From: Cytobacillus oceanisediminis 2691
GTDB lineage: Bacteria; Bacillota; Bacilli; Bacillales; Cytobacillaceae
Reading direction: 5' to 3'
Assembly (NCBI RefSeq): GCF_000294775.2
Contig: NZ_CP015506.1
Location: 905,501-969,500 of the forward strand
Length of the DNA stretch: 64,000 nucleotides
The notes beneath the pieces were generated by a model. It was not told the DNA's origin. It ran no database searches and worked only from the letters and a program-made list of their open reading frames with translations. Position numbers and translations under genes: made by a program. Numbering within the stretch: position 1 is the stretch's first letter; each line of letters opens with the position of its first letter. Positions 7,384 through 15,529 of the stretch are shown here, one piece after another.

Positions 7384-8155
7384 TCAGCCGCTTCCGCTTG
7401 CGTTTTTAAAAGCTGACAGGAACGGAAAAATAGTAAGCTACTCTGGCATAGCACGGGAAAGCTTTGACCTGAGCGAGGGGCATTTAAAAGGAATCATCGA
7501 TGAGGAAAGCATAGAAAAGCTGATTCAGTACAGCTGGGAGCCTGGGCTGGATCCTGTGAAGCTGGAACTGAATATGAAGACCAGGGAAACACCGCTATCT
7601 TTATTTGAGGTCCATATTCAATGGGACAGCGAGGGTTATGCCAATATGCTATTCTTGCCAAAAGACAGCTCTAATGAAAACTTGATGGATAAGCTGATGC
7701 AGCTGCAGCAGCGCCTGTCCTCAACTGACTTTGAACTTCTGGAGAAAAAAGAAGAGCTGGAGCAGGTGCTGATCCGCTTAAATCAGCTGTCCGGGCCGTT
7801 TATTCCGCTGTCGGAAACGCTCTGCATGATTCCTTTATTTGGGGATATTACAGCAGAAAAAATAAACGTTATTTCCGAAAGCTGTCTCAAAGCCGTTTTT
7901 GCCGGCGAATATGAAGAAATTCTCTTTGATCTGACGGCGGTTGGGGAAATTGAAGGAAAAGGCATTGAGAAATTCACCCAGCTGCTTAAAACGCTCAACT
8001 TCATGACAGGCAGCATCATCAAATTGATTGGCATTAAGCCAAACCTGGCAAAAGTGCTGAATACCTATAAGCTGGATGAATGGGTGCAGATCGATCAATC
8101 CCTGAAGCAAGTCTTAAATGTTTATTTTAATCGGAATGAGTTAGGGGCCACTTAG
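7370..8155 (+). CDS. PAS-like/STAS signalling protein, divergent RsbR-type
   Basis: A 261-residue protein with a PAS-like N-terminal domain (about 5-95, FLKADRNGKIVSYSGIA), a coiled-coil linker (about 105-140) and a C-terminal STAS domain (about 143-255) ending in a KPNLAKVLNTYKL-type helix. It aligns with RsbR-family stressosome proteins, but where RsbR has the phosphorylated threonine in V-V-D-T this protein has E-I-E-G, and the first site reads PLFGDIT. Control by RsbT-type phosphorylation is therefore unlikely at that site. ATG at 7370 follows GGGAGGACAGC and lies inside the end of the B12-binding gene, so the two are translationally coupled. I infer that B12 or light input is passed to this STAS protein. 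Confidence 0.8.
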   Translation: MQYFDQPLPLAFLKADRNGKIVSYSGIARESFDLSEGHLKGIIDEESIEKLIQYSWEPGLDPVKLELNMKTRETPLSLFEVHIQWDSEGYANMLFLPKDSSNENLMDKLMQLQQRLSSTDFELLEKKEELEQVLIRLNQLSGPFIPLSETLCMIPLFGDITAEKINVISESCLKAVFAGEYEEILFDLTAVGEIEGKGIEKFTQLLKTLNFMTGSIIKLIGIKPNLAKVLNTYKLDEWVQIDQSLKQVLNVYFNRNELGAT

Positions 8156-8195
8156 GAGGTCCTTTTTTTGTCAACACTTCTGAATGCGAAATAGT

Positions 8196-8224
8196 TTGAC
8201 AATTACCTTATTTAAAATCATGAT
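8196..8224 (+). promoter_or_regulatory. Candidate sigma-A promoter of the BenE-type transporter
   Basis: A perfect TTGACA at 8196 lies 17 bp before CATGAT at 8219. The gap after the operon end at 8155 also holds an imperfect GC hairpin with T7 (about 8142-8170) that may end the previous transcript. Confidence 0.55.
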
Positions 8225-8260
8225 AGTAAGTAAAATAATCGGAAGTCGGGGGCAGGAAAA

Positions 8261-9466
8261 ATGGGTTTGCCGAAGGAAAGGCATAGCGGATACAGTCAAG
8301 AAGTACAGAAGGGTTCGTTCTTAAGGGATCTGACAGCGGAAAACATTTCATCTGGAATCATTGCAAGCACACTGGTTATGACGGGGCCGGCCCTGATCAT
8401 TTTACAGGCTGCGTCAGCAGGGGGATTTACTGATCAGCAGACGATTAACTGGATGTTTGCGGTTTATTTTTTCGGGGGTGTATACAGCATCCTCCTGCCG
8501 CTTCTATATAGGATTCCCATTACAGGAGGGCATTCGATTACTGGAGCGGCCTTTTTGGCGACTGTGACTGCCCAATATTCGTATCCGGAACTGATAGGCG
8601 GGTATGTGATGTCCGGGCTGCTGATTTTTCTGGTTGGCATTTCAGGGCTGTTTACAAAAATCATTGGCTGGGTGCCGAAAGAAGTCATCGCATCCATGCT
8701 TGGCGGATTGGTTGCCGGCTATGTCGTGAAGCTCGTACCGGCCATCCAGGAAATGCCTGTTATCGGGGGAGCGGCTTTAATCAGTTTTCTGCTTTTTACG
8801 AGATATGTGAAGAAGTTCCCGCCTGTGCTCGCGGCCGTCGCGATTGCCTTTGCGGTATTGTATTTGACAGCTGATTTAAATCCGGCTAAGGAGATTGCTT
8901 ATTTCCTGCCATCTATTCAAGTACCGGAATTCAGCTGGATGGGGTTTGTGACGATTGCCCTGCCGCTTGCGATGCTGATATTGAGCAATGACGCTGCGCC
9001 AGGAATTGGGGCACTGGAAAGTGAGGATTTCAAGCCGCCTATTCGTAAAATCGTCTCGTCAAGCGGCGCCTTCTCCATAATCACCAGCTTCTTTGGCGGC
9101 CAGTGTGCCAATATCGCCGGCATGATGAGCGCCATCTGTGCCGGGCCGGATTCAGGGCCTAAGGAAAAGCGGTATATGGGAGCTGTTGTTTCAGGTGCTA
9201 TTACGATTGTTTTCGGCATATTTGCCTGGAAAATCGTGCCCTTTATCCAATCGCTTCCGCAGGCCTTCGTTTCATTGCTGGCCGGGTTCGCTCTGATCGG
9301 CGTCCTGCATTCCAGCCTGCAAATGGGCTTCTCCGAAAACCGCTACCGGCTAAGCGCGCTCGCAGCCTTCATCGTCACTTTGTCAGGCATAAGCTTTCTC
9401 CATATCAGCGCACCCGTTTGGGGACTCATTGCCGGGGCGGTATTGGCCCGGACAATAGAAAGATAA
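8261..9466 (+). CDS. benE: BenE-family benzoate/H+ symporter-like transporter
   Basis: A 401-residue polytopic membrane protein with about 11-12 hydrophobic segments. Markers of the BenE/NCS2-like fold are LTAENISSGIIASTLVMTGPALIILQAA near the start, RIPITGGHSITGAAF (re-entrant region) and LSNDAAPGIGALESEDFKPP in the second half. BenE homologues import benzoate or related aromatic acids with protons. No aromatic-ring genes are adjacent, so the substrate may be another carboxylate. ATG 8261 stands 12 bp after a weak GGGGG-type site. Behind the stop is a fragment resembling the dispersed GACAGGCACC repeat (9478-9495). Confidence 0.8.
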   Translation: MGLPKERHSGYSQEVQKGSFLRDLTAENISSGIIASTLVMTGPALIILQAASAGGFTDQQTINWMFAVYFFGGVYSILLPLLYRIPITGGHSITGAAFLATVTAQYSYPELIGGYVMSGLLIFLVGISGLFTKIIGWVPKEVIASMLGGLVAGYVVKLVPAIQEMPVIGGAALISFLLFTRYVKKFPPVLAAVAIAFAVLYLTADLNPAKEIAYFLPSIQVPEFSWMGFVTIALPLAMLILSNDAAPGIGALESEDFKPPIRKIVSSSGAFSIITSFFGGQCANIAGMMSAICAGPDSGPKEKRYMGAVVSGAITIVFGIFAWKIVPFIQSLPQAFVSLLAGFALIGVLHSSLQMGFSENRYRLSALAAFIVTLSGISFLHISAPVWGLIAGAVLARTIER

Positions 9467-9522
9467 GTGGTTGACAGGCACCACCCGAAATCTGGCGAAT
9501 ATATCGAAGAGGTGTTAATAGA

Positions 9523-9906
9523 TTGAAAGAATTGCAAAGCTTTATGAGAGAGTATCAAAAAGAGATGGGCTGGGAGATCAGCGATGAGAATTATGCCAGG
9601 AGCCGCGATTCCCTATTAAATAACTATATGCTGCTGACAACCGAAGTAGCGGAGGTTGCTGAAGAGCTGCGCAAGGCCTTTAACCTTGTCCGCGAATATG
9701 CCGAAGAAGGAATGGATGAAGAACTGGCCTTTCAATTAGCTAGTGATCAAGTAAAAGAAGAACTTGGCAAAGAACTCGCAGACTGCCTGGCCTATCTGAT
9801 TAAATTCTATAACTTCTTTGGCATTGACTTGGAGGAGAGTTTTTACGGGAAAATGGATGAAGTCAGGAAAAGAAGGAATAAGGATGGGAGTTTGGCTGAA
9901 AAATAG
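9523..9906 (+). CDS. MazG-like nucleotide pyrophosphohydrolase domain protein
   Basis: A 127-residue all-alpha protein. TTEVAEVAEELRKAF (about 39-53) and KEELGKELADCLAYLIKF (about 84-101) supply the E-x-x-E and E-x-x-D pairs that bind Mg2+ in MazG-type enzymes, which hydrolyse nucleoside triphosphates to monophosphates and pyrophosphate. The start is TTG at 9523 behind GAGGTG. It is a single-domain member, much shorter than full MazG, so a house-cleaning role on modified or excess nucleotides is likely. It lies alone between the transporter and the PucR-type regulator. Confidence 0.75.
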   Translation: MKELQSFMREYQKEMGWEISDENYARSRDSLLNNYMLLTTEVAEVAEELRKAFNLVREYAEEGMDEELAFQLASDQVKEELGKELADCLAYLIKFYNFFGIDLEESFYGKMDEVRKRRNKDGSLAEK

Positions 9907-9978
9907 ATAGTTTGCAGCAATATAGATTGTAATGTCCTTGAGTGAATTTCACGAAACTTATTAGATAGGAGAACAGCC

Positions 9979-11565
9979 ATGACCATCATGCAGGACAAAA
10001 TCACAAGCCTTCTGGAAATAAACCGCAGTTTAACCCAGTCTCTTGACCTGGAAGAGATTCTAAAGAGGCTGGTGCAAGCTGCCTTTGATTTAGTAGACCA
10101 TGCTGACACGACCATTCTATACACGTTAAAGGAAGATGGATTATTGCATTTTTCCAGCGGGGTTGGGGTGGAGACAGGCTTTATGAGCCAGGTGAAGTTT
10201 GAGTCTGGTGAATCCTTGACGGGACAGGTATTTCTGACTAAAAAGGGCGTCATTGCATCAGGACCTGAGTTCAGGGAGCATATGAGCCGTATGTCTGAGA
10301 CAAATTATGTTCATTTTTTTAATGGAGTCTACCGGCGTGAAGTAAAGAGCGGTATCGTTGTCCCATTGGTTTATAAGGAGAATTGCATCGGTGTGCTTGT
10401 GGTGGATAACTTCGACAAGGATGTACAGTTTACTGAAGCTGACTTTCAAGTGCTGGAGGTGGTGGCAGACCAGGCGGCTATTGCCATCATGAACTCGAAG
10501 CTTTACGAAGAAGTAAGGCGGAAAAATGAGGAACTGAGCCAATCCCTTGATATCCACCGGAAATTTACGAAGATTCTGCTGGAGGGAAGGGGGACTTCGT
10601 ATATCCTGGATACCATCAGTCACATTTTGGGCTCCACTGTCATCTTTGCAGAGTCACCAATAAATCCATCCAGTTCTTTTCCGATTATAAACTCCAACGA
10701 GCTTTTCGGATATTTCCTTCTTGATGGGCCGGTTGAACGTTTGACGAATATCCAGAAGGCTGCTCTTGAGCATGCTTCAACGGCTTTGTCACTGGAGTTT
10801 GTCAGGCAGAATACGCTTTTTGAAAAGGAAATGCACCTAAGGGAAGAGGCCTTTCATGATTTGATCAATGGCGGACGCCTGAATGCAAGGATTCTGGAAA
10901 AGTTCCGCATGAATGAGAAAAGCAGCATCGCTTGTATGATGGTGGACTGCAAGTCTGGTTTTTTATGGGATGCAGCCTCCATCCTTCAAAAAGAAAAACT
11001 CATCCGCTCGATTGAGCAGATCATCATGAAATACTGTGAAACCTCAATCGTTTTTACGAAATCAAACCAAATCATTGCACTTCTAGTGAATGGTCGAAAA
11101 CGGTATGACCAGTCTCTAGCTGATGATATTCAGAGAAAAGTGAGCAGAGCTGTCATTGGTTTGGGCAGAGAGGTTGCTTTAACAGATATGACAGATACTT
11201 ATCAGGAAGCTGCCGAGGCTTTATCATTTGCCAAAAACCATCAGCACAAAACCTACATCACTTATTCTGAGCTTGGTGCTGAAAGACTGTGGCTCAACAC
11301 CGACCGCAGCTTGCTGAATAAATTTGTCTCCGATAAAATAGGCTCTCTTTTAAAAATGGAGCCTGAATACTTAAAAACGATGCAAGCCTTTCTGGCAAAT
11401 AATCAAAGCCATAAACAAACAGCAGAAGAGATGCATATTCATCCCAATACCCTTGCCTACCGGCTTAAAAAAATCGAGAGTGAACTGCAGCTGGATTTTT
11501 CCCGGAAAGAAGATTGGATTACAGTGGTCCTGGCATTCCAGATCTTTGATTTTTTAAACCCATAA
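9979..11565 (+). CDS. GAF-domain PucR/CdaR-type transcriptional regulator
   Basis: A 528-residue protein with a GAF sensor domain (about 20-170, ending GVLVVDNFDKDVQFTEADFQVLEVVADQAAIAI), a linker with a divergent GGDEF-like segment (about 290-410), and a C-terminal PucR helix-turn-helix (about 470-520). In that HTH, QTAEEMHIHPNTLAYRLKKIE is the family signature (first 20 residues are diagnostic). PucR/CdaR proteins activate catabolic operons in response to small molecules. It stands just upstream of, and co-oriented with, the aldehyde dehydrogenase operon at 11674, its probable target. ATG 9979 follows AGGAGA. Confidence 0.85.
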   Translation: MTIMQDKITSLLEINRSLTQSLDLEEILKRLVQAAFDLVDHADTTILYTLKEDGLLHFSSGVGVETGFMSQVKFESGESLTGQVFLTKKGVIASGPEFREHMSRMSETNYVHFFNGVYRREVKSGIVVPLVYKENCIGVLVVDNFDKDVQFTEADFQVLEVVADQAAIAIMNSKLYEEVRRKNEELSQSLDIHRKFTKILLEGRGTSYILDTISHILGSTVIFAESPINPSSSFPIINSNELFGYFLLDGPVERLTNIQKAALEHASTALSLEFVRQNTLFEKEMHLREEAFHDLINGGRLNARILEKFRMNEKSSIACMMVDCKSGFLWDAASILQKEKLIRSIEQIIMKYCETSIVFTKSNQIIALLVNGRKRYDQSLADDIQRKVSRAVIGLGREVALTDMTDTYQEAAEALSFAKNHQHKTYITYSELGAERLWLNTDRSLLNKFVSDKIGSLLKMEPEYLKTMQAFLANNQSHKQTAEEMHIHPNTLAYRLKKIESELQLDFSRKEDWITVVLAFQIFDFLNP

Positions 11566-11612
11566 TTGGTGCTAGTCACAAAGAAAAGAAGGATTATTTG
11601 GCTGTTGGCACA

Positions 11613-11641
11613 TGTACATCGAATATTCAAAATATTATAAT
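11613..11641 (+). promoter_or_regulatory. Candidate activator-dependent promoter of the aldehyde dehydrogenase operon
   Basis: A consensus TATAAT at 11636 has only a poor -35 (TGTACA at 11613, 17-bp spacing). A weak -35 fits positive control by the adjacent PucR-type protein. An AATATT-CAA-AATATT symmetric element overlaps the spacer. Confidence 0.4.
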
Positions 11642-11673
11642 AACCTAAACTTTTTATGATAAGGAGAGATTGG

Positions 11674-13170
11674 ATGAGTACAGAGGTTAATAGCCAGAAA
11701 ACAGTGGCCGTCAATGCCGGTGCAGAAACTTTTTACAATTATATTGGCGGGGAATGGGTTCCTTCAGTGACAGGGGAAACGTATCCGAGTGTGAATCCAG
11801 CCAATACAGATGAGGTACTGGGTTACTTTCAGAAATCGAATGAGATTGATGTGCAAAAAGCAATCGAGAGTGCAAAGAGGGCTTTTCCCGAATGGAAAAA
11901 TACATCTCCAATCAGCCGGGGGGACATCCTTTTTAAACTGATTTTTCTCATCCAGCAGGAAAAAGAGGAATTAGCAGAAATCATTACGAAGGAAGTCGGC
12001 AAAACGATCGGGGCAGCCCGAAAGGAAGTGGATGCAACGGTTCAGGCTCTGAAGCATTTCAGCGGCGAGGCGAATCGGATTTCAGGTGAAACCGTGCCTG
12101 CGATTGATCCGAAAACCTTTGCCTGCACGATACAGGAGCCGCTGGGAGTGGTGGCTGTTGTTACGCCATTTAATTTTCCGCTCGGAATCGCCATTTATAA
12201 AATTGCACCTTCCATGCTGGCTGGAAATACGATCATCTATAAGGCTGCAAGCGATACGTCTCTAATCGCAGTGAAGGTAGTCGAGCTGTTTGAAAAGGCT
12301 GGAATGCCAGCGGGCGTGCTGAATATGATCACGGGCCCGGGTTCTGTCGTGGGAGAAGAGCTTGGAACCAATCCGGAAATTAAGGCAGTCTCGTTTACAG
12401 GCTCCTCCGATGTCGGCATCCATCTTGGCAAGCTTGTGACAGCCCATGCCGGAAAAATGCAGGCTGAAATGGGCGGGAAGAATGCGACAATTATTCTGGA
12501 GGATGCCAATCTGGAAGAGGCTGTCCAGAGCGTGGTCATCAGCGGGTTTTATAATAACGGCCAAAGCTGTACGGGAACCAGCCGCGTGATTGTGCCCCGG
12601 TCCATTTCCCGAAAGGTCATTGAGCTGCTGGTTGAAAAAGCGAAGCAAGTAAAGGTTGGCGATGGGGTTCGGGAAGGAAATGACAACGGTGCGGTTGCGA
12701 ATAAGCATCAATTGAATACGTATCTCCATTATGTGAATAGCGCCATCGAAGAAGGAGCGGTGCTCGAATATGGCGGAAAGCAGCTGACAGATGGCGATAT
12801 GGCGAATGGCTATTTCGTCGCTCCGACTGTTTTCAGTAAGGTTACGAAGGATTTTACAATCGCCCAGGAAGAGATTTTCGGGCCGGTTGTGGCTGTGATG
12901 GAAGTGGATTCTTACGAAGAGGCGATTGAGCTTGCAAATGATACGGAATTTGGCTTGTCATCCGCCATTTTTACAAATGACCTTCAGAAGGCATTCGATT
13001 TTGTCCGGAAAATTGAAACAGGGGTCACGCATGTGAATATCCCATCCAACCATTATGAAAACCAGCTCCCGTTTGGCGGCAAAAAAACATCCAGCATTGG
13101 GCCGCGTGAACAGGGCAGCACCGCATTGGATTTCTGGCTTGATACAAAAACAGTTTATATAAAACCTTAA
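11674..13170 (+). CDS. NAD(P)-dependent aldehyde dehydrogenase, semialdehyde dehydrogenase type
   Basis: A 498-residue ALDH-superfamily enzyme. The catalytic Cys lies in NNGQSCTGTSRV, the general-base Glu in QAEMGGKNATIILEDA, and the cofactor-binding TPFNFPLGIA and SFTGSSDVG are intact. It most resembles the 2,5-dioxovalerate (ketoglutarate semialdehyde) and succinate-semialdehyde branch, but substrate cannot be fixed by eye. ATG 11674 follows AAGGAGAG; an in-frame ATG 18 bp upstream lacks a site. It leads an operon with an HIBDH-family reductase 11 bp downstream and the DUF3100 pair, consistent with oxidation and reduction of a semialdehyde intermediate of a catabolic pathway under PucR-type control. 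Confidence 0.85.
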   Translation: MSTEVNSQKTVAVNAGAETFYNYIGGEWVPSVTGETYPSVNPANTDEVLGYFQKSNEIDVQKAIESAKRAFPEWKNTSPISRGDILFKLIFLIQQEKEELAEIITKEVGKTIGAARKEVDATVQALKHFSGEANRISGETVPAIDPKTFACTIQEPLGVVAVVTPFNFPLGIAIYKIAPSMLAGNTIIYKAASDTSLIAVKVVELFEKAGMPAGVLNMITGPGSVVGEELGTNPEIKAVSFTGSSDVGIHLGKLVTAHAGKMQAEMGGKNATIILEDANLEEAVQSVVISGFYNNGQSCTGTSRVIVPRSISRKVIELLVEKAKQVKVGDGVREGNDNGAVANKHQLNTYLHYVNSAIEEGAVLEYGGKQLTDGDMANGYFVAPTVFSKVTKDFTIAQEEIFGPVVAVMEVDSYEEAIELANDTEFGLSSAIFTNDLQKAFDFVRKIETGVTHVNIPSNHYENQLPFGGKKTSSIGPREQGSTALDFWLDTKTVYIKP

Positions 13171-13181
13171 GGAGGGAGAGG

Positions 13182-14042
13182 ATGAAAAACATAGGAGTAA
13201 TTGGCTGCGGGGCCATGGGAAAGGGTATTGTGAAAAATTTAATCAAAAACGGGTATAAGGTGTTTGCTTATGATCCAAGTCAGGATGCACTGGCGAAATG
13301 TGAGACGCTGGGGGCCATTCCCCAGCCTTCTCCATTCGAGGCAGCAAGACAGGCGGATCTAGTAATTTCTTCATTGCCTGGACCAAGTATTGTGAGAGAT
13401 GTTATGATGGGTGGAAGCGGAGTCTTTCCTGCTTTAAAGCCTCACAGTTTCGTGCTGGATATGAGCACCATTGACCCAAAAACAGCCCAAGAGTTGAATC
13501 AGGCTGCAAAGGAGCAAGGCATCCATTTTTATGACTGTCCGTTAAGCGGGGGACCTAAGGGTGCTGATGCCGGTACGCTGACCATAATGGTTGGGGGAGA
13601 CGATAGATATTTGCCGGACATTCGCCCAGTCCTGGAGAGCGTAGGAAAGGATATCTTTCTGCTCGGCCCTTCAGGATCAGGCCAGGTGGCAAAGCTGTGC
13701 CATAATATGCTGGTTGCTTTAACGACTGCAGGCCTGGGTGAGGTCCTTGCAGTGGGGGAGAAAGCAGGTGTCAGCCGGTCTCAGCTGGCGGAAGTTATTC
13801 AAAGCGGGTCTGCGCATAATCGCGTGCTGACCGTATTCGGTGAAAATATCCTTCAGCATACATACGAGAATGTGCTGTTCAGCCTGGAGCACATGAATAA
13901 GGATATTCACTTATACAAAGACACAGCTGAATTTTATAGCGAAGATTCTCCTTTGGGCCAGCTGGTGTGCGATATCTATGAAAAGGCGATGGAGCAAGGG
14001 AAGGGCAAGCTTGATTCTTCCGCCGTGTGCGGATCTATCTAG
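13182..14042 (+). CDS. NAD(P)-dependent beta-hydroxyacid dehydrogenase (HIBDH / tartronate semialdehyde reductase family)
   Basis: A 286-residue two-domain enzyme. Its Rossmann motif is IGVIGCGAMGKGIVKNL at the N-terminus, the family substrate signature is DCPLSGGPKGADAGTLTIMVGG (about 121 onward), and the catalytic Lys lies in GSGQVAKLCHNM. Family members interconvert 3-hydroxyisobutyrate, tartronate or similar semialdehydes with their hydroxyacids. ATG 13182 follows GGAGGGAGAG, 11 bp after the aldehyde dehydrogenase. The pairing of an aldehyde dehydrogenase with this reductase suggests a shared semialdehyde. Confidence 0.85.
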   Translation: MKNIGVIGCGAMGKGIVKNLIKNGYKVFAYDPSQDALAKCETLGAIPQPSPFEAARQADLVISSLPGPSIVRDVMMGGSGVFPALKPHSFVLDMSTIDPKTAQELNQAAKEQGIHFYDCPLSGGPKGADAGTLTIMVGGDDRYLPDIRPVLESVGKDIFLLGPSGSGQVAKLCHNMLVALTTAGLGEVLAVGEKAGVSRSQLAEVIQSGSAHNRVLTVFGENILQHTYENVLFSLEHMNKDIHLYKDTAEFYSEDSPLGQLVCDIYEKAMEQGKGKLDSSAVCGSI

Positions 14043-14068
14043 TAATCTTTTAATCCAGGGGGGAGAAC

Positions 14069-14890
14069 ATGAAAAACGAAAAGACAGAAATTTTAAAAGA
14101 TTGGCGCTTGCATGCCGTTGTGCTGGTTCTGGTTGCGGCCACCGAAGCGATTGGACAGATCAGCTTTAAAGTTGGCGCAGGGGTTATTCTGCTGCTGCCT
14201 ATGCTTTATGCTTTTTTCCTGGGGCTGGGTCTTTATTTCACTCCGCTTATTAAGGAAAAACAGGCTAAAAATGCAGAGCCCCTCATCGTGCTTGGGGTTA
14301 CTCTTTTAATTGCGAAAATTGGCGTAACAATTGGGCCGCAAATCGAGGCAATCATTGCGGCAGGGCCATCATTATTGCTGCAGGAACTTGGTAACTTGGG
14401 AACGATCTTATTTGCACTGCCAGTGGCCATTTTTCTTGGCTTTAAAAGAGAAGCCATTGGCATGACCCACTCGATTGGCCGGGAGCCGAACGTCGGGCTG
14501 ATTATGAATAAATACGGATTTGATTCGCCAGAAGGCAGAGGAGTAATGGCAATTTATATTTTCGGTACTGTGTTTGGTGCTGCCTTCCTGGGATTGATTT
14601 CCGGATTTCTGGCCACCATTACCCCGCTCCATCCGCTGTCTTTCGCGATGGCATCAGGGGTGGGAAGCGGCAGCATGATGGCTGCTGCCAGTGGATCGCT
14701 TGTCGCTGCCTTCCCTGAAATGGAGGCGCAGATTGTTGCCTTCGCAGGCGCCAGTAACCTGCTTTCACTTTCTACAGGGCTGTATGCAAGTATTTTCATT
14801 GGATTGCCTCTTACTGAAAAGCTGTACAGCATCATGATGAAGCGTAAAGAGAAAAAGGCTGCGGAAAAAGGGGGAGATATCCATGCTTAA
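14069..14890 (+). CDS. DUF3100 integral membrane protein, probable carrier subunit
   Basis: A 273-residue protein with eight or so hydrophobic helices. The conserved stretches MTHSIGREPNVGLIMNKYG and MASGVGSGSMMAAASGSL match my memory of the DUF3100 family. Gly/Ser-rich helix breaks of this kind are typical of secondary carriers. The next gene overlaps by 8 bp and encodes a second small membrane protein, so the two probably form one complex. Placement in a catabolic operon makes substrate uptake or product export the likely job; this is inference. Confidence 0.75.
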   Translation: MKNEKTEILKDWRLHAVVLVLVAATEAIGQISFKVGAGVILLLPMLYAFFLGLGLYFTPLIKEKQAKNAEPLIVLGVTLLIAKIGVTIGPQIEAIIAAGPSLLLQELGNLGTILFALPVAIFLGFKREAIGMTHSIGREPNVGLIMNKYGFDSPEGRGVMAIYIFGTVFGAAFLGLISGFLATITPLHPLSFAMASGVGSGSMMAAASGSLVAAFPEMEAQIVAFAGASNLLSLSTGLYASIFIGLPLTEKLYSIMMKRKEKKAAEKGGDIHA

Positions 14891-15335
14891 AAACATAACA
14901 GAGTGGTTCCTGATTTTAGGCATATTCGGTCTTTCGGCGCTGATAGGCAACTGGGTAGGCTACGATATCCTGCCGTCTGCAGCCATTCCAGGCATGCTTG
15001 TATTAATTGTCATCAGTGTGCTCGGGCTGATTCTTGAAAAAGTGCTGCCAGGCAATATCCCGAGCGTCGGATATATCGGGATTATCGGAATCATCGTTTC
15101 CATTCCAGGAGTACCAGGATCTGAATATGTTGTCGAATGGACAACCCAGGTCAATATTTTGGCTCTTGCTACCCCAATTCTGGCTTATGCAGGCATCTCA
15201 ATCGGAAAGAACTGGGCTGATTTTTCCAAGCTGGGCTGGAGAAGCATTATTGTTGCAGTCTTCGTGTTTTTCGGAACCTTCATCGGATCTGCAGTTATTG
15301 CCGAGATTATTTTACGTATGCAGGGAATTATTTAA
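14883..15335 (+). CDS. Small membrane partner of the DUF3100 protein
   Basis: A 150-residue protein with four or five helices (about 6-24, 32-52, 60-80, 92-110, 117-145). It starts inside the end of the DUF3100 gene (8-bp overlap), behind GGGGGAG. The segment LPSAAIPGMLVLIVISVLG and the later ATPILAYAGISIGKNW recall halves of LysO/DUF340-type carriers, so the pair may be a split transporter. I do not know a characterised homologue. It is the last gene before a terminator. Confidence 0.65.
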   Translation: MLKNITEWFLILGIFGLSALIGNWVGYDILPSAAIPGMLVLIVISVLGLILEKVLPGNIPSVGYIGIIGIIVSIPGVPGSEYVVEWTTQVNILALATPILAYAGISIGKNWADFSKLGWRSIIVAVFVFFGTFIGSAVIAEIILRMQGII

Positions 15336-15344
15336 TGAATTGCG

Positions 15345-15375
15345 GCCTGGCAGGCGGATATCTGCCGGGCTTTTT
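15345..15375 (+). terminator. Terminator of the aldehyde dehydrogenase-DUF3100 operon
   Basis: GCCTGGCAG / CTGCCGGGC stem (one G-U pair) with an 8-nt loop, then T5, 9 bp after the TAA. Confidence 0.85.
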
Positions 15376-15413
15376 GCTCTGCATCTGTCATTTTTTAGCA
15401 CTGCCTCAAAATA

Positions 15414-15460
15414 TATCGGTCAAAAATGCCATTTTATCGGCCGGTTTTCCGATATATCGG
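15414..15460. repeat. Short TATCGG array at 20/21-bp spacing with embedded palindromes
   Basis: TATCGG begins at 15414, 15435 and 15455. CCGATATATCGG (15449-15460) is a perfect 12-bp palindrome, and TATCGG (15435) pairs with CCGATA (15449). It sits between a terminator and the M20 hydrolase start, so an operator role is possible; the spacing equals that of the longer arrays in this window. Confidence 0.55.
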
Positions 15461-15529
15461 TTACTTCGCGTTCCATCAACAATCTATTAATCTCACAGAG
15501 AAAAAAACAAATAAGAAAGAGTGAATAGC

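Noticed and set aside
9478-9495. Fourth full copy of the dispersed palindrome
   Set aside because: Only a GACAGGCACC half with a CCCGAAA tail is present; no second arm pairs with it.
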